Of a stretch of 64,000 nucleotides of DNA, positions 25,463-34,142 are shown piece by piece (within the stretch, counting starts at the first letter, position 1; every line of letters starts with the position of its first letter). This DNA is from Paenibacillus riograndensis SBR5 (GTDB lineage Bacteria; Bacillota; Bacilli; Paenibacillales; Paenibacillaceae), in assembly GCF_000981585.1 (NCBI RefSeq), contig NZ_LN831776.1, forward strand, positions 5,749,187-5,813,186, read 5' to 3'. The position numbers were made by a program, and so were the translations under genes. Below the pieces are notes generated by a model. The model made no database searches. It saw only the letters and a list, made by a program, of their open reading frames with translations, and was not told where the DNA came from.

Positions 25463-26800
25463 TTACTGGACAGGCACAGTAATACTGGTTTCAGCTTCAT
25501 AAGTAGTTTCGCTGACAGTGCTTCTGCCGTTCCCAAGTGCAGCTACAAAGGTTGTCACACTTTGGGCAGGAAGCTGGGCGGTAAAGGAGTTGTTCGACAC
25601 ATTAATAGATGCGCTGGCGGCAACTTTTCTGCTGGCGTCCGTGATCCAGGTGGATACGCTTGATGCAGTCCCATTCTGCAGGACAAAGTTTTGGCTTACG
25701 GCTGAAGTGCCTCTGTTAATGGCAACAATGACAACCTTGTTGTCGCCTTTGTATGCCGAGGTGTAGACGTTGGTGTTGGGATTCTTCGTGGCGTCAACTC
25801 TTACATATCCCGGACGGATAAATTTGGAGAACTGGGCCATGCTGTCCCCGCGCTTGCTGATTGTCCCATCCTCATTCATCGGACCGTATTGTCTGCGGAT
25901 GTACCACCATACATAGGCCTGGAAATCTGCCTCTGCCATAGCATTGTGCATATGATAAGCAACATCCAGGGCCTCAGGCCAGCGGTTGGCAGAGTTGTTG
26001 TCACTGTTGGGATAGTACACTTCTGTCATCCAGAGCTCTTTCCCTGCCCCTTTTTGCTTAAACAGCGGATACGGAAAGTTGCTGAACGAAGTGCCGTAAG
26101 TGTGCGCACCCAGAATATCCATATTCGCTAGAGCCTGTGTATCATTCAGGATAGGGTCAGACATATTCTTCATGTAAGAGAACGACTCGGGTGCTATAAC
26201 CCTGCAGTTAATAGAACCGGCATTATTTTTCATAAAATTAAGCATTTCCGCCGGCGTCCACCAGGTCCAGGTATGTGCATAATCCGGTTCATTTTGTACA
26301 GAAATCGCATATAGATTCACACCATTATTCTTCATGTACGTAACGAAATCGTTCAGATGCTGCGCATACGCGGCGTACTTATCGTACCTGAGCCGTTTGG
26401 CGGACGTGTCCCCATTGCGGTTGAAGGTCTCCGTCATACTGCTGGGAGGGTTCCAGGGTGAGGCGAAAACGATAGCTCCGTGTGCGATAGCAGATTTGGC
26501 AGTTTCTACTTCTCTGTACCAGTTATTTTTATTATCGTCCACATAGATCCGCAGGACAGAAAACCCTAACTGGTTCGGTCCATTGCCAAAAGCAGTTTCT
26601 CTTTGCGCTGCAGTCAAATCTCCAATCCAAGCCGGGAGGTTGATGCCGCCAAACCCGCGGATCACTTGTTTTTCTGCTGACAAATTAACGGTCACATCGC
26701 TTGCTGCTGAAGCCTTTGGAGGTGCGGGTACCAGCATTACCGACAGCACAGTAACACATGCCAATAATGTACACAGTGATTTTTTTACCCCTGAAATCAT
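25463..26800 (-). CDS. xynC: Secreted GH30 glucuronoxylanase (XynC-like)
   Basis: 445-residue secreted enzyme that cuts xylan next to (methyl)glucuronic acid branches. Signal peptide 1-33 (cleavage near SASAAS-type end KASAAS). The barrel carries the acid/base E171 in VQNEPDY and nucleophile E260 in WMTEVYY. YIRRQYGPMNEDG (about 300-312) matches the GH30 subfamily 8 loop that holds the glucuronate. The side beta domain runs to about 422. The ATG at 26800 is chosen because GAGGAG lies 9 bases before it. The C-terminus ends with TTYEAETSITVPVQ, which looks like the first strand of a CBM6/35/36 module cut off at once. A cre site and promoter module B lie upstream. Confidence 0.88.
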   Translation of the reverse strand: MISGVKKSLCTLLACVTVLSVMLVPAPPKASAASDVTVNLSAEKQVIRGFGGINLPAWIGDLTAAQRETAFGNGPNQLGFSVLRIYVDDNKNNWYREVETAKSAIAHGAIVFASPWNPPSSMTETFNRNGDTSAKRLRYDKYAAYAQHLNDFVTYMKNNGVNLYAISVQNEPDYAHTWTWWTPAEMLNFMKNNAGSINCRVIAPESFSYMKNMSDPILNDTQALANMDILGAHTYGTSFSNFPYPLFKQKGAGKELWMTEVYYPNSDNNSANRWPEALDVAYHMHNAMAEADFQAYVWWYIRRQYGPMNEDGTISKRGDSMAQFSKFIRPGYVRVDATKNPNTNVYTSAYKGDNKVVIVAINRGTSAVSQNFVLQNGTASSVSTWITDASRKVAASASINVSNNSFTAQLPAQSVTTFVAALGNGRSTVSETTYEAETSITVPVQ

Positions 26801-26913
26801 TCTTCTCATCTCCTCATAAAGTAATTTCCGCCAAAAACCTGCTCTTGTCACCTCCTGTCTGATCGAAGCGGCAGCTGTACCAAAAATAAGCTTGTCTATA
26901 CTTCTTGCAGCAC

Positions 26914-26928
26914 TTGCAAGCGCTTCCT
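26914..26928. promoter_or_regulatory. CcpA (cre) site upstream of xynC
   Basis: TTGCAAGCGCTTCCT matches the cre consensus WTGNAANCGNWNNCW at all positions. It lies just downstream of the module B -10 box on the minus strand (about 9 bases further along), where CcpA would block the start of xynC transcription when glucose is present. Confidence 0.7.
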
Positions 26929-26936
26929 TTTCCTGT

Positions 26937-26992
26937 ATTATATTAAGTATCTGCTGAATAATCCTTGCAAATAAACAACATTATATTGCGTG
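26937..26992 (-). promoter_or_regulatory. Promoter module B (xynC)
   Basis: On the minus strand: CACGCAATATA, 14 bases, CAAGGATTATTC and then TACTTAATATAAT with the -10 at 26937-26942. The two GCAA half-sites are 21 bases apart. Spacing is identical to module A; 39 bases separate the -10 box from the first box in both. It also lies 42 bases upstream of the divergent AraC gene at 27034, so it may serve both directions. Confidence 0.6.
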
Positions 26993-27033
26993 GATACTTA
27001 TAATTCCAAAAGATACAATAAAAAGGATTTGAT

Positions 27034-27891
27034 ATGATGAGTCTGGATCTAAACTATATTTTCGCCCCGATTAAAGAGGAATTGATTTGCTTTCATAAAG
27101 CAACAGATACGGAGCTTATCAACCCGGCTTTGCCTTATCACCGCCACGATGCCTATGAAATTTATTTGTTCCTAAGAGGCAATGCCTACATGTACCTTGA
27201 GCAGTCCTGCTACAGATTGGCCCCAGGCGATTTAATCATCATCAGTCCCAGCGAAATGCACCGGTGTATCTGTATCGACAATCAAATGTATGAACGAATC
27301 GGGCTGAATATCAAGAAGTCCGCCTTGCAGAGGCTTTCAAGTCATCGCTCCAATCTTTTATCCTGTTTCGAATCCCATCCCTTCGGGCAGAACAATCTGA
27401 CCCGGCTCTCCCCGGACCAGATTGCGTTGTATTGCGGGCTCGCAGATAAATTGATCTCCTGCCTCCACTCGGAGGCATACGGACAGGATCTTCTGGCGGA
27501 ATCCTATGTTACCCAGCTGCTTGTATTTATTAACTCCCTGTATCAGTCTTCCACATACAAATCGAATAATCTCATGCCCGAGCTGGTCAGCAATACGATG
27601 ACCTATATCAAGGAGCATCTGGTCGAATCTATATCTTCTGAGCAGCTGGAGCAGGAGTTCCATTACAGCGGCAAATATATAAGCCAGCAATTCAGGGAGC
27701 ATACCGGACTGACGATACGCTCCTATATTGTTGACAAGCGCATTTCACTGGCCATGAACCACCTGTCCGCCGGAAAAACCGTGGCCGAAGCCTGTGAGCT
27801 ATCCGGGTTCAGCGACTATGCCAATTTTATAAGAAGCTTCAAAAAAATAGCCGGCATGCCCCCGGGAAAATATAAAGCCATAAAATGCTAA
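27034..27891 (+). CDS. AraC-family transcriptional regulator (first of two paralogs)
   Basis: 285-residue regulator: an N-terminal cupin-type domain (about 20-150, with YHRHDAYEIYLFLRGNAYMYLE) and a C-terminal AraC double helix-turn-helix (about 185-283). It is closely similar along its whole length to the regulator at 30024, including YISQQFREHTGLTIRSYIVDKRISLA and SGFSDYANFIRSFKKIAGMPPGKY. It is divergent from xynC across promoter module B and convergent with the 658-residue protein gene. It is a strong candidate for the activator of the shared promoters; that is an inference. Confidence 0.9.
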   Translation: MMSLDLNYIFAPIKEELICFHKATDTELINPALPYHRHDAYEIYLFLRGNAYMYLEQSCYRLAPGDLIIISPSEMHRCICIDNQMYERIGLNIKKSALQRLSSHRSNLLSCFESHPFGQNNLTRLSPDQIALYCGLADKLISCLHSEAYGQDLLAESYVTQLLVFINSLYQSSTYKSNNLMPELVSNTMTYIKEHLVESISSEQLEQEFHYSGKYISQQFREHTGLTIRSYIVDKRISLAMNHLSAGKTVAEACELSGFSDYANFIRSFKKIAGMPPGKYKAIKC

Positions 27892-27898
27892 CTAACGG

Positions 27899-29875
27899 CT
27901 ACCTGACATCCGCCTCCCAGTAATCGCCAACCAGGCCTTCAATAATACTGCCGCTGGCCCAAGGCATCAGACAGAACCAGGTGCTTGCCGGGGAACCGTC
28001 GCTGTAGGTCTCCGTTAGCAGCCCTTCGGAATGGCAATATCTCTCGGACATCCATCCCTTTTTCCCGTGATCAAATTCCCTGTCATAACGGTTATAGGTC
28101 TGGCATCCCCAACCGATGGTATCGAGCATCCGCTGCCAGACGTAAGGATCTTTACGCTGCTGCACGAAATAATACAGCTCATCCACCAGGTTGCTTGACA
28201 TTGGATGAATATGGGGATTAGCGACAGAGGTAACGCTTCCTCCGCAGCTGGACCAGCCCACGGTGCTGAGCGGCGGCACCTTCACCGGTGAATTGTAAGC
28301 GAACTTGAAGGTGAACTCGTAGCCGATCGCATCTCTCATATGATCAAGATACAGAGCATCGCCAGTGAGGGCGTGCAGATATCTGACTGCCTTGATGTAT
28401 GCCAGAATCCCTTCGGAGTCCACTGCTTTATCCGCATCAAGCGGCGCTCCATAACATTCCATTCGTCTCACATAAGCTTCATAATAATGCTTCTCGCTGC
28501 GCTTCAGGCTGTCCAGATGCGTGCTGTCCCCGGTGAGCCAGCTGTAGTATGCCATAGCAGCCATGCACCATGTTCCGCTGAAGGAATCATATTCAAGCCC
28601 GGCACCGGTCCGCTCGGATAGGATGGACGGGTATTCATCATCCGAATTTTTGCTTTTCTCCAATACCAGGAGAACCTTCTTCACGAAAACCATCCAATCC
28701 CCGTGGAGGATATTATGAAGCCGTTTCTCAAACTCATAGGCCTTCATAATATAAAATAAAGCCTGCGCACACAGATAAGCGGAATGTCCAGGTGTGCGCA
28801 TTCCGTCAAACCACCAGCCGTTAATGCTCCATTTCCCGTTCTGATACGCCTCATAAGGCAGCCCGGAAGCCGGGTTCAAGGAATTTTCGGCAATATTTTG
28901 AATACAGGAAAGCGCCTGGCAGCGCATAGGCTCGTCCCTGAGCCGCAGGGCAGCCATTAGAACCGGAACGGCCACAGGCAATCCGTCCGTCCAGCTGATC
29001 GAGATTATTTTATTGTACCGGTAACCGCCTGTTTCCTTGTCCTCATATACAAACGTTGAATAATTGCGTTCTTCCGGCAGCCATGCATATTGATAAATCG
29101 CCTGAGACAGATCGGCTGCAGCCGTCCGGAGATCACTGCCCGGTCTTGGAGGCTGATGATAGCGGGAATAGATTTCTTCAATTGCAGCATTGATGCCCAG
29201 CTCAGATTCAGCTTCGTACTCATACAAATCCAGTGTGAACTCTACAGACTCCGAAGCCGCCAGTTCAAAACAGTTCTCATCAAGAGGAGCCCGTTCCTTG
29301 ACCAGACGCGATTTGATGAACAAAAGCGGAGCGTTCTCATACCCGAGTGTATACCCGACTGTTCCTTTGGCCAGTGAGCAGGTATACCCGCTGTATTGGT
29401 AGAATTCACCGGCCAGCTCCGGCTTCCATTGGGTTTTGTCCCCTTCCCTGCTTATAAAATACGGACTGGCGCAAAGGCCAAATATTTTGCCGTTGTCATA
29501 TACAAGCGCCGCCGGATGTGACAGCCGGTCGCTTCGTACCATCCACCAAGGAGAGGAAGGGCGTGAGGGACTGCCTTCCCGCAATCTGGGGAACTCATTC
29601 GGAACATTCTGCGGAGCTTCCCCGCAGTTACGGGCATACATAAAAGCCGGCAGAAAAAAGCGCGGATTGGCCTTGGCAAACGGCAGCTCCACATGAATCA
29701 CTCCCGACCACGTTGCGCCGCCTAGATTCGTTATCCGCACCATTGCCTGAAACGGCTGTTTGGCACTGCCTGTACCGCCTGTGATCTCTATGGATGCGTG
29801 TAGTCCATGCCCATTTAATCCGGTATATTCAGTATCTTCCTGAAATTTGCTTCTTGCAGTTATGATCAATTCCAT
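27899..29875 (-). CDS. Unassigned 658-residue protein, possible (alpha/alpha)6 glycosidase
   Basis: I cannot assign this protein to a named family. It has no signal peptide, so it is probably cytoplasmic. The first 230 residues look beta-rich. The rest looks like a helical toroid with many aromatic helices (AYLCAQALFYIMKAYEF, GTWCMAAMAYYSWLTGD, VDSEGILAYIKAVRYLHALTGD), as in six-hairpin glycosidases. SWTDGLPVAVPVLMAALRL and HPMSSNLVDELYYFVQ hold acidic residues that could be catalytic. The ATG at 29875 is chosen over two in-frame upstream ATGs because it is 8 bases after GGAGG. Promoter module C and a cre-like site link it to xylan use. Confidence 0.6.
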   Translation of the reverse strand: MELIITARSKFQEDTEYTGLNGHGLHASIEITGGTGSAKQPFQAMVRITNLGGATWSGVIHVELPFAKANPRFFLPAFMYARNCGEAPQNVPNEFPRLREGSPSRPSSPWWMVRSDRLSHPAALVYDNGKIFGLCASPYFISREGDKTQWKPELAGEFYQYSGYTCSLAKGTVGYTLGYENAPLLFIKSRLVKERAPLDENCFELAASESVEFTLDLYEYEAESELGINAAIEEIYSRYHQPPRPGSDLRTAAADLSQAIYQYAWLPEERNYSTFVYEDKETGGYRYNKIISISWTDGLPVAVPVLMAALRLRDEPMRCQALSCIQNIAENSLNPASGLPYEAYQNGKWSINGWWFDGMRTPGHSAYLCAQALFYIMKAYEFEKRLHNILHGDWMVFVKKVLLVLEKSKNSDDEYPSILSERTGAGLEYDSFSGTWCMAAMAYYSWLTGDSTHLDSLKRSEKHYYEAYVRRMECYGAPLDADKAVDSEGILAYIKAVRYLHALTGDALYLDHMRDAIGYEFTFKFAYNSPVKVPPLSTVGWSSCGGSVTSVANPHIHPMSSNLVDELYYFVQQRKDPYVWQRMLDTIGWGCQTYNRYDREFDHGKKGWMSERYCHSEGLLTETYSDGSPASTWFCLMPWASGSIIEGLVGDYWEADVR

Positions 29876-29903
29876 ATGCATATCCTCCAGTCTGGTGTAT
29901 ACC

Positions 29904-29918
29904 ATAAAACGTTTGCAA
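29904..29918. promoter_or_regulatory. cre-like site before the 658-residue protein gene
   Basis: On the minus strand TTGCAAACGTTTTAT matches the cre consensus except at the C near the end. It lies 30 bases downstream of the module C -10 box and 29 bases before the start codon, a usual place for CcpA roadblock or repression. Confidence 0.45.
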
Positions 29919-29947
29919 TATTTATCCCGGCATGCTAGGATAATGAC

Positions 29948-30003
29948 ATTTTAAAGTAGTTCCAGAGAATAATCATTGCATATCCCGCAGTATTTATTGC
30001 GCG
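29948..30003 (-). promoter_or_regulatory. Promoter module C (658-residue protein gene)
   Basis: On the minus strand: CGCGCAATAAA, 14 bases, CAATGATTATTC and then TAAAAT at 29948-29953. The GCAA half-sites are 21 bases apart and every spacing equals that of modules A and B. The AraC gene at 30024 starts 21 bases away on the other strand. Confidence 0.55.
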
Positions 30004-30023
30004 AATTGACCTGGAGGTACCAG

Positions 30024-30866
30024 ATGAACGAGCCTTTTGAACTTCGTTATGATCCCATCAACAAAGACTTTCTCTACCTGCACCGGACTACTACTTATAA
30101 CATGGGAACTTTTTATCACCGGCATGAAGCATACGAGCTATACTTGTTATTGCGCGGCAACGTCAACTTTTACATTGAAAACAGCTGCTACCATTTAGAA
30201 CGCGGTGATTTGCTTGTGATCAATCCTGAGGAAATGCACCGTTCCTTCAGCCTGGATGAATCCCAGTATGAGCGGATTACTATTAACCTCCAGAAATCCT
30301 ATCTGCACCGCCTCTCTACTCCGGCCACGCAGCTATCCGGGTGCTTTGACTACCGCCCGAAGGGGAAAGGCAACATCGTACACCTGGAAGAATCCCAGCT
30401 GCAGCAATTTCTCAGGCTCACAGGCACACTGGAGGAGGCCCTCTCATCGGATGCATATGGATCAGACATTATAGCCAACAGCGCTATCGCTCAATTATTA
30501 GTTCTGACCAACACTATTTTTCACAATGCGAGCTTTATTCCTGCTGATATCATGCCGGAACTGGTCCGTAAAACTATGGATTATATTGAAGCCCATCTCG
30601 GGCAGAACATCACGCTTGAACAGCTTGCCGGAATCTTTCATTTGAACAGCACTTATATTAGCCGCCAGTTCAAAAAACACACGGGCTTAACACTCCGTTC
30701 CTATATATTGGATCGCCGGGTTTCCTTGGCCAAGTCCTATCTCAGTGAAGGCCTGAGTATTACCGAGGCCTGTTATCAATCCGGCTTCAGCGACTATGCC
30801 AATTTTATCCGCAGTTTTACCAGGATCGCCGGAATTTCACCTGGCAGATTCGTAAAAAAACTTTGA
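30024..30866 (+). CDS. AraC-family transcriptional regulator (second of two paralogs)
   Basis: 280-residue regulator with a cupin-type sensing domain (YHRHEAYELYLLLRGNVNFYIE) and a C-terminal AraC double helix-turn-helix (YISRQFKKHTGLTLRSYI and SGFSDYANFIRSFTRIAGISPGRF). It resembles the regulator at 27034 throughout, so one gene arose by duplication. The ATG at 30024 follows GGAGGTACCAG; an upstream extension of 16 codons is not used. It is divergent from the 658-residue protein gene across promoter module C. Confidence 0.9.
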   Translation: MNEPFELRYDPINKDFLYLHRTTTYNMGTFYHRHEAYELYLLLRGNVNFYIENSCYHLERGDLLVINPEEMHRSFSLDESQYERITINLQKSYLHRLSTPATQLSGCFDYRPKGKGNIVHLEESQLQQFLRLTGTLEEALSSDAYGSDIIANSAIAQLLVLTNTIFHNASFIPADIMPELVRKTMDYIEAHLGQNITLEQLAGIFHLNSTYISRQFKKHTGLTLRSYILDRRVSLAKSYLSEGLSITEACYQSGFSDYANFIRSFTRIAGISPGRFVKKL

Positions 30867-30929
30867 TAGAACATTGAAGTCATGAGGTTATAGAACCTAA
30901 GTAGAAAAGGGTTGCGTTTTATTATTTTC

Positions 30930-30958
30930 TTTACTTAACGAGGATCGAGGCGTATAAT
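30930..30958 (+). promoter_or_regulatory. Sigma-A promoter of rarD
   Basis: TTTACT (30930-30935), a 17-base spacer and TATAAT (30953-30958). The start site would be about 30 bases before the rarD ATG. Confidence 0.55.
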
Positions 30959-30995
30959 CCGTTCAGTCACCGGAGTGAGAAGAGGAGAATCGAAA

Positions 30996-31874
30996 ATGAA
31001 CAACGGATTGCTTAACGCTATTATCGCGTATATTATGTGGGGGGTTCTCCCGCTGTATTGGAAGTTGTTTGATAATGTGCCAGCAGGCGAGATTCTGTCG
31101 CATCGGGTTGTCTGGTCGTTCGTCTTCATGGGTATTCTTATCACTATCCAGCGCCGCTGGGGCGACATGAAACGAATTGCGGCTAACCGCACACACCTGC
31201 AGTCGCTCGCAGCCAGCGGGCTGCTGATCGCCGTGAATTGGCTAATTTTCATCTGGGCAGTCAACAACGGGCATGTAGTCGAGACAAGCCTCGGCTATTA
31301 TTTGAATCCGTTGCTGAATGTGTTATTAGCTGTCGTCTTTCTTCATGAGAAGCCAAACCGTGGCCAATGGATCGCGATTGCTATCGCAGGTGCCGCGGTG
31401 CTCATCATTGCAATAGACTACGGGCGTTTCCCATGGATCGCGATCTCATTGGCCTCATCGTTTGGCTTGTATGGCCTTGCAAAGAAGAAGACTGTACAAG
31501 TCGCTTCTGTAGGTTTGCTGTCGGAGACGGCTGTAGTCCTGCCCATCGCGCTCGGCTACTGGATCTATTTAGCGGCCGCAGGACAGTCGACGGCATGGAC
31601 GCTGCCTCCATCTTTTTTCGTTGAGCTGCTTCTCTCCGGCGTGGTAACGGCTCTGCCGCTGCTGTTTTTTGCACGGGCGGCTGCCCGGATGTCGCTATCC
31701 ACGCTCGGATTCGTACAATACATCGGACCGACAATCATGCTGTTACTGAGCGTGTTTGTGTTTAAGGAAACAGTTTCGCCGGTTCTGCTCGTCGGCTTCG
31801 CGCTCATCTGGACAGCGCTCGTCGTATACGCCGTGTCATCGGTTCGCGGCACAAAACTCGCGAAGGCGAGCTAA
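30996..31874 (+). CDS. rarD: EamA-family transporter RarD
   Basis: 292-residue membrane protein with ten predicted segments in two EamA repeats. It has the RarD hallmarks NGLLNAIIAYIMWGVLPLYWKL at the N-terminus, GHVVETSLGYYLNPLLNVLL near residue 90 and LGFVQYIGPTIMLLLSVFVFKE near the end. The ATG follows GAGGAG by 8 bases. RarD proteins are put with drug/metabolite exporters; the substrate here is not known. It is a single gene that converges with the spore coat operon. Confidence 0.88.
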   Translation: MNNGLLNAIIAYIMWGVLPLYWKLFDNVPAGEILSHRVVWSFVFMGILITIQRRWGDMKRIAANRTHLQSLAASGLLIAVNWLIFIWAVNNGHVVETSLGYYLNPLLNVLLAVVFLHEKPNRGQWIAIAIAGAAVLIIAIDYGRFPWIAISLASSFGLYGLAKKKTVQVASVGLLSETAVVLPIALGYWIYLAAAGQSTAWTLPPSFFVELLLSGVVTALPLLFFARAAARMSLSTLGFVQYIGPTIMLLLSVFVFKETVSPVLLVGFALIWTALVVYAVSSVRGTKLAKAS

Positions 31875-32017
31875 AGGATAAAGTGTATACAATTGGTTAA
31901 GCTCCCTCGGAATAATTCAGTAGGTTCATGCAGAGCTGCCCAAATCATGACGTGAACCTGTTTGACCATACGGAGAAGGAGAACATTTTGTTCTCTGAAG
32001 TTCCGGCTAAAATCAAA

Positions 32018-32060
32018 AACGCGCCTGAACCATTGTGGTTTTGCGCGTTTTGCCGGAACG
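32018..32060. terminator. Bidirectional terminator between rarD and the cotF-like operon
   Basis: AAAACGCGC (32018-32026) pairs with GCGCGTTTT (32045-32053), with ACCA/TGGT pairs inside. TTCCGGC/GCCGGAA just outside can extend the structure. The A and T tracts sit on both sides, so it can end transcription from either strand. Confidence 0.7.
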
Positions 32061-32070
32061 AAATACGGTG

Positions 32071-32367
32071 TCAGGACGGAATGTTCATAGCGGTCTGAAT
32101 GTTTTTCAGATCGAGCTGAATTTGCTCTGGAATATGGTAGGGATGGTAAAGGCCCCGCTGCATGATGTAGATTGTTATCTTTTCATGGGAGTCTATGGCT
32201 TCGTCGAGCTGTTTCATCAAGATTTGCTTGATTTCTGGGGTAGCACATTCGGTCACGGCCATGGCGTAGTTTCTCACTCCGCTCTTTGCATTCATCAAAA
32301 AATCCATGGCGATCACATCGTCAGTCAACGTATGAAGCCCTGTCATGTGTTCTAAGATTGGGTTCAT
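32071..32367 (-). CDS. yraD: CotF-like spore coat protein, YraD type
   Basis: 98-residue protein similar to the C-terminal half of CotF, with DVIAMDFLMNAKSGVRNYAMAVTECATPEIKQILMKQLDEAIDSHEKITIYIMQRGLYHP-type order of motifs. It is a small all-helical, ferritin-like fold. It is the last of five genes (CotF N-part, CotF C-part, adhB, CotF N-part, CotF C-part) in the same layout as Bacillus subtilis yraG-yraF-adhB-yraE-yraD. It should be made in sporulating cells. Confidence 0.75.
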   Translation of the reverse strand: MNPILEHMTGLHTLTDDVIAMDFLMNAKSGVRNYAMAVTECATPEIKQILMKQLDEAIDSHEKITIYIMQRGLYHPYHIPEQIQLDLKNIQTAMNIPS

Positions 32368-32378
32368 GTATTCATCTC

Positions 32379-32579
32379 CTATTGGGTCACTTTAGACAGC
32401 ACTCCACTGAGCTCCTGAAGCTGCTGCTGTGATAATTGCACGTCTTGCTGCAAAATTCGCATGAGCTCCGGGTCGGTCACCAGAGCTTGCATGGTTTTGG
32501 ATTTGGTCATACAAACGGTCTTGAACGCAGCTATTTCATGAACCTCCAGCATCTCATGCAAAGCATAATTGGAATTCAT
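32379..32579 (-). CDS. yraE: CotF-like small spore protein, YraE type
   Basis: 66-residue helical protein related to the N-terminal half of CotF: LHEMLEVHEIAAFKTVCMTKSKTMQALVTDPELM. It is partnered with the gene 11 bases downstream, which encodes a CotF C-terminal-half protein; together they equal one CotF. It starts 31 bases after adhB. It resembles the protein at 34143-34385 (MELHEALNFKTLCLAKSKLMQGLV), so the N-part/C-part pair is duplicated around adhB. Confidence 0.7.
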   Translation of the reverse strand: MNSNYALHEMLEVHEIAAFKTVCMTKSKTMQALVTDPELMRILQQDVQLSQQQLQELSGVLSKVTQ

Positions 32580-32610
32580 TTGGATCGTCCTCCCATGTAT
32601 CTATCCATAT

Positions 32611-33747
32611 TCAAGGCTTTAAGATGACTTTGATGCAATCGTCCATTTTCGTATCGAACACTTCATAGCCGCGTTTGGCCTCGCTAAGCGGAATGACGTG
32701 CGTAACAATGTCCCCAGGGTCCACTTTGCCTGAAGTAACCAACTCGTACATATACGGCATGTAGTGAATGACCGGAGCTTGTCCGGAACGGATATTCACG
32801 TTGCGCTGCATGATGTCACCCAGCGGGAATCCGTTATAGCGTCCACCGTAAACCCCAGTGACTTGGATGGTCCCGCCTTTACGGACAGCCTGAGATGCAA
32901 TGATAAATGCACTCATGGTGCCGCCTTGCAGTTTCATACCGCTGGCTAGAAATTCGAGATCGCTCATCTTGCCGTCCATTCCTACCGCATCAATCACGAC
33001 ATCAGCGCCGCCTTTGGTCATTTCCTTGAGATTGTTGCCGATATTCTTATCCTGTTTGAAGTTTACAATTTCCACATTGTTCGTTCGCTTCGCATGCTGC
33101 AAGCGGTAATCGACATAGTCAACAGCGATGACCCGCTTTGCCCCCTTCAGCCAGCAGAATTTCTGGGCCAGAAGTCCGACCGGACCACAGCCGAGCACGA
33201 TGACCGTATCCCCATTCTTTACGCCAGCGTTATCTACGCTCCAGAATGCTGTCGTCATGGCATCTGCGATCAAGCTTAGCTTCTCGTCCGGTTGTTCGCA
33301 GTTTTCAGGGATTTTGAAGTGGGTAAAATTTGCAAACGGAACCCGTAAATACTCAGCTTGCCCGCCAGGGTATCCGCCGGTCGTTCCGGAGTAGCCAAAA
33401 TATGCGCCCATATCCCCGTGTTCGTTTGAGTTGTCACATTGGCTTTCAAGCTGATTTTTGCAAAAAAAGCATTCTCCGCATGCGATGTTGAACGGGATGA
33501 TCACACGATCGCCTTTCTTTACCTTTGTCACGCCGGGGCCTACCTCTTCTACGATCCCCATCGGCTCATGCCCGATGACATAGTTCTCCTGAAGGTTAGG
33601 GATCATCCCGTGAATAAGGTGAAGGTCTGAACCGCAAATGGCGGTACTGGTGATCTTTACGATCATATCGTCAGGTTTCTCAATCTTCGGATCCGGCACT
33701 TCTTTGACCACGACATTTTTAATCCCTTGATACGTTACCGCCTTCAT
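32611..33747 (-). CDS. adhB: Zinc-dependent alcohol dehydrogenase, AdhB type
   Basis: 378-residue medium-chain dehydrogenase. The catalytic zinc site is C38 (AICGSDLH) and H60-E61 (IGHEPMG). The structural zinc is held by C90, C93, C96 and C104. The NAD-binding turn is [12 protein letters not shown]. It acts on an unknown alcohol or glutathione/bacillithiol adduct. Its start overlaps the upstream cotF-like stop by ATGA. Its place between two pairs of CotF-like genes matches the B. subtilis yra-adhB operon, so a role in the spore or during sporulation is likely. Confidence 0.88.
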   Translation of the reverse strand: MKAVTYQGIKNVVVKEVPDPKIEKPDDMIVKITSTAICGSDLHLIHGMIPNLQENYVIGHEPMGIVEEVGPGVTKVKKGDRVIIPFNIACGECFFCKNQLESQCDNSNEHGDMGAYFGYSGTTGGYPGGQAEYLRVPFANFTHFKIPENCEQPDEKLSLIADAMTTAFWSVDNAGVKNGDTVIVLGCGPVGLLAQKFCWLKGAKRVIAVDYVDYRLQHAKRTNNVEIVNFKQDKNIGNNLKEMTKGGADVVIDAVGMDGKMSDLEFLASGMKLQGGTMSAFIIASQAVRKGGTIQVTGVYGGRYNGFPLGDIMQRNVNIRSGQAPVIHYMPYMYELVTSGKVDPGDIVTHVIPLSEAKRGYEVFDTKMDDCIKVILKP

Positions 33748-34130
33748 GCTTTATGTCCTCCAATATGTCCATCTGGGGTCCTGTCAAACATCCCTTTACG
33801 TGACGTATCATCCGGGAACAAATTCATCTGCCCGATCATCACTGTGTTTTTTGCTGAAAGCTGGTCGAGTTGGTACTGTTCATTAAGCTCATAAGGATGG
33901 AACCATTTTTTACGCATCATGAGCTCTGTGATTTCTTGGTGCATTGCAATCCCTTGTTTAAGATGATTGTGCAGCAGCGCTCTAACATCCGGGGAGGCCG
34001 TTTCCGTCAGGGCGATGGATAAATTACGCACACCTTCTTTGGCACGGAGAAGGAAGTCCGTTGCAAAAGTCATATCTGCCATTTCCGGCATATTTAATGA
34101 ATTAATCGGGTCTAAATAATCGGCGTTCAT
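33744..34130 (-). CDS. yraF: CotF-like spore coat protein, YraF type
   Basis: 128-residue protein like the CotF C-terminal half: [38 protein letters not shown]. It is longer than the 98-residue copy downstream because of a charged tail ([22 protein letters not shown]). AAAGGGG precedes the ATG. Its stop overlaps the adhB start. Confidence 0.75.
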   Translation of the reverse strand: MNADYLDPINSLNMPEMADMTFATDFLLRAKEGVRNLSIALTETASPDVRALLHNHLKQGIAMHQEITELMMRKKWFHPYELNEQYQLDQLSAKNTVMIGQMNLFPDDTSRKGMFDRTPDGHIGGHKA

Positions 34131-34142
34131 GGGCGTTCCCCT

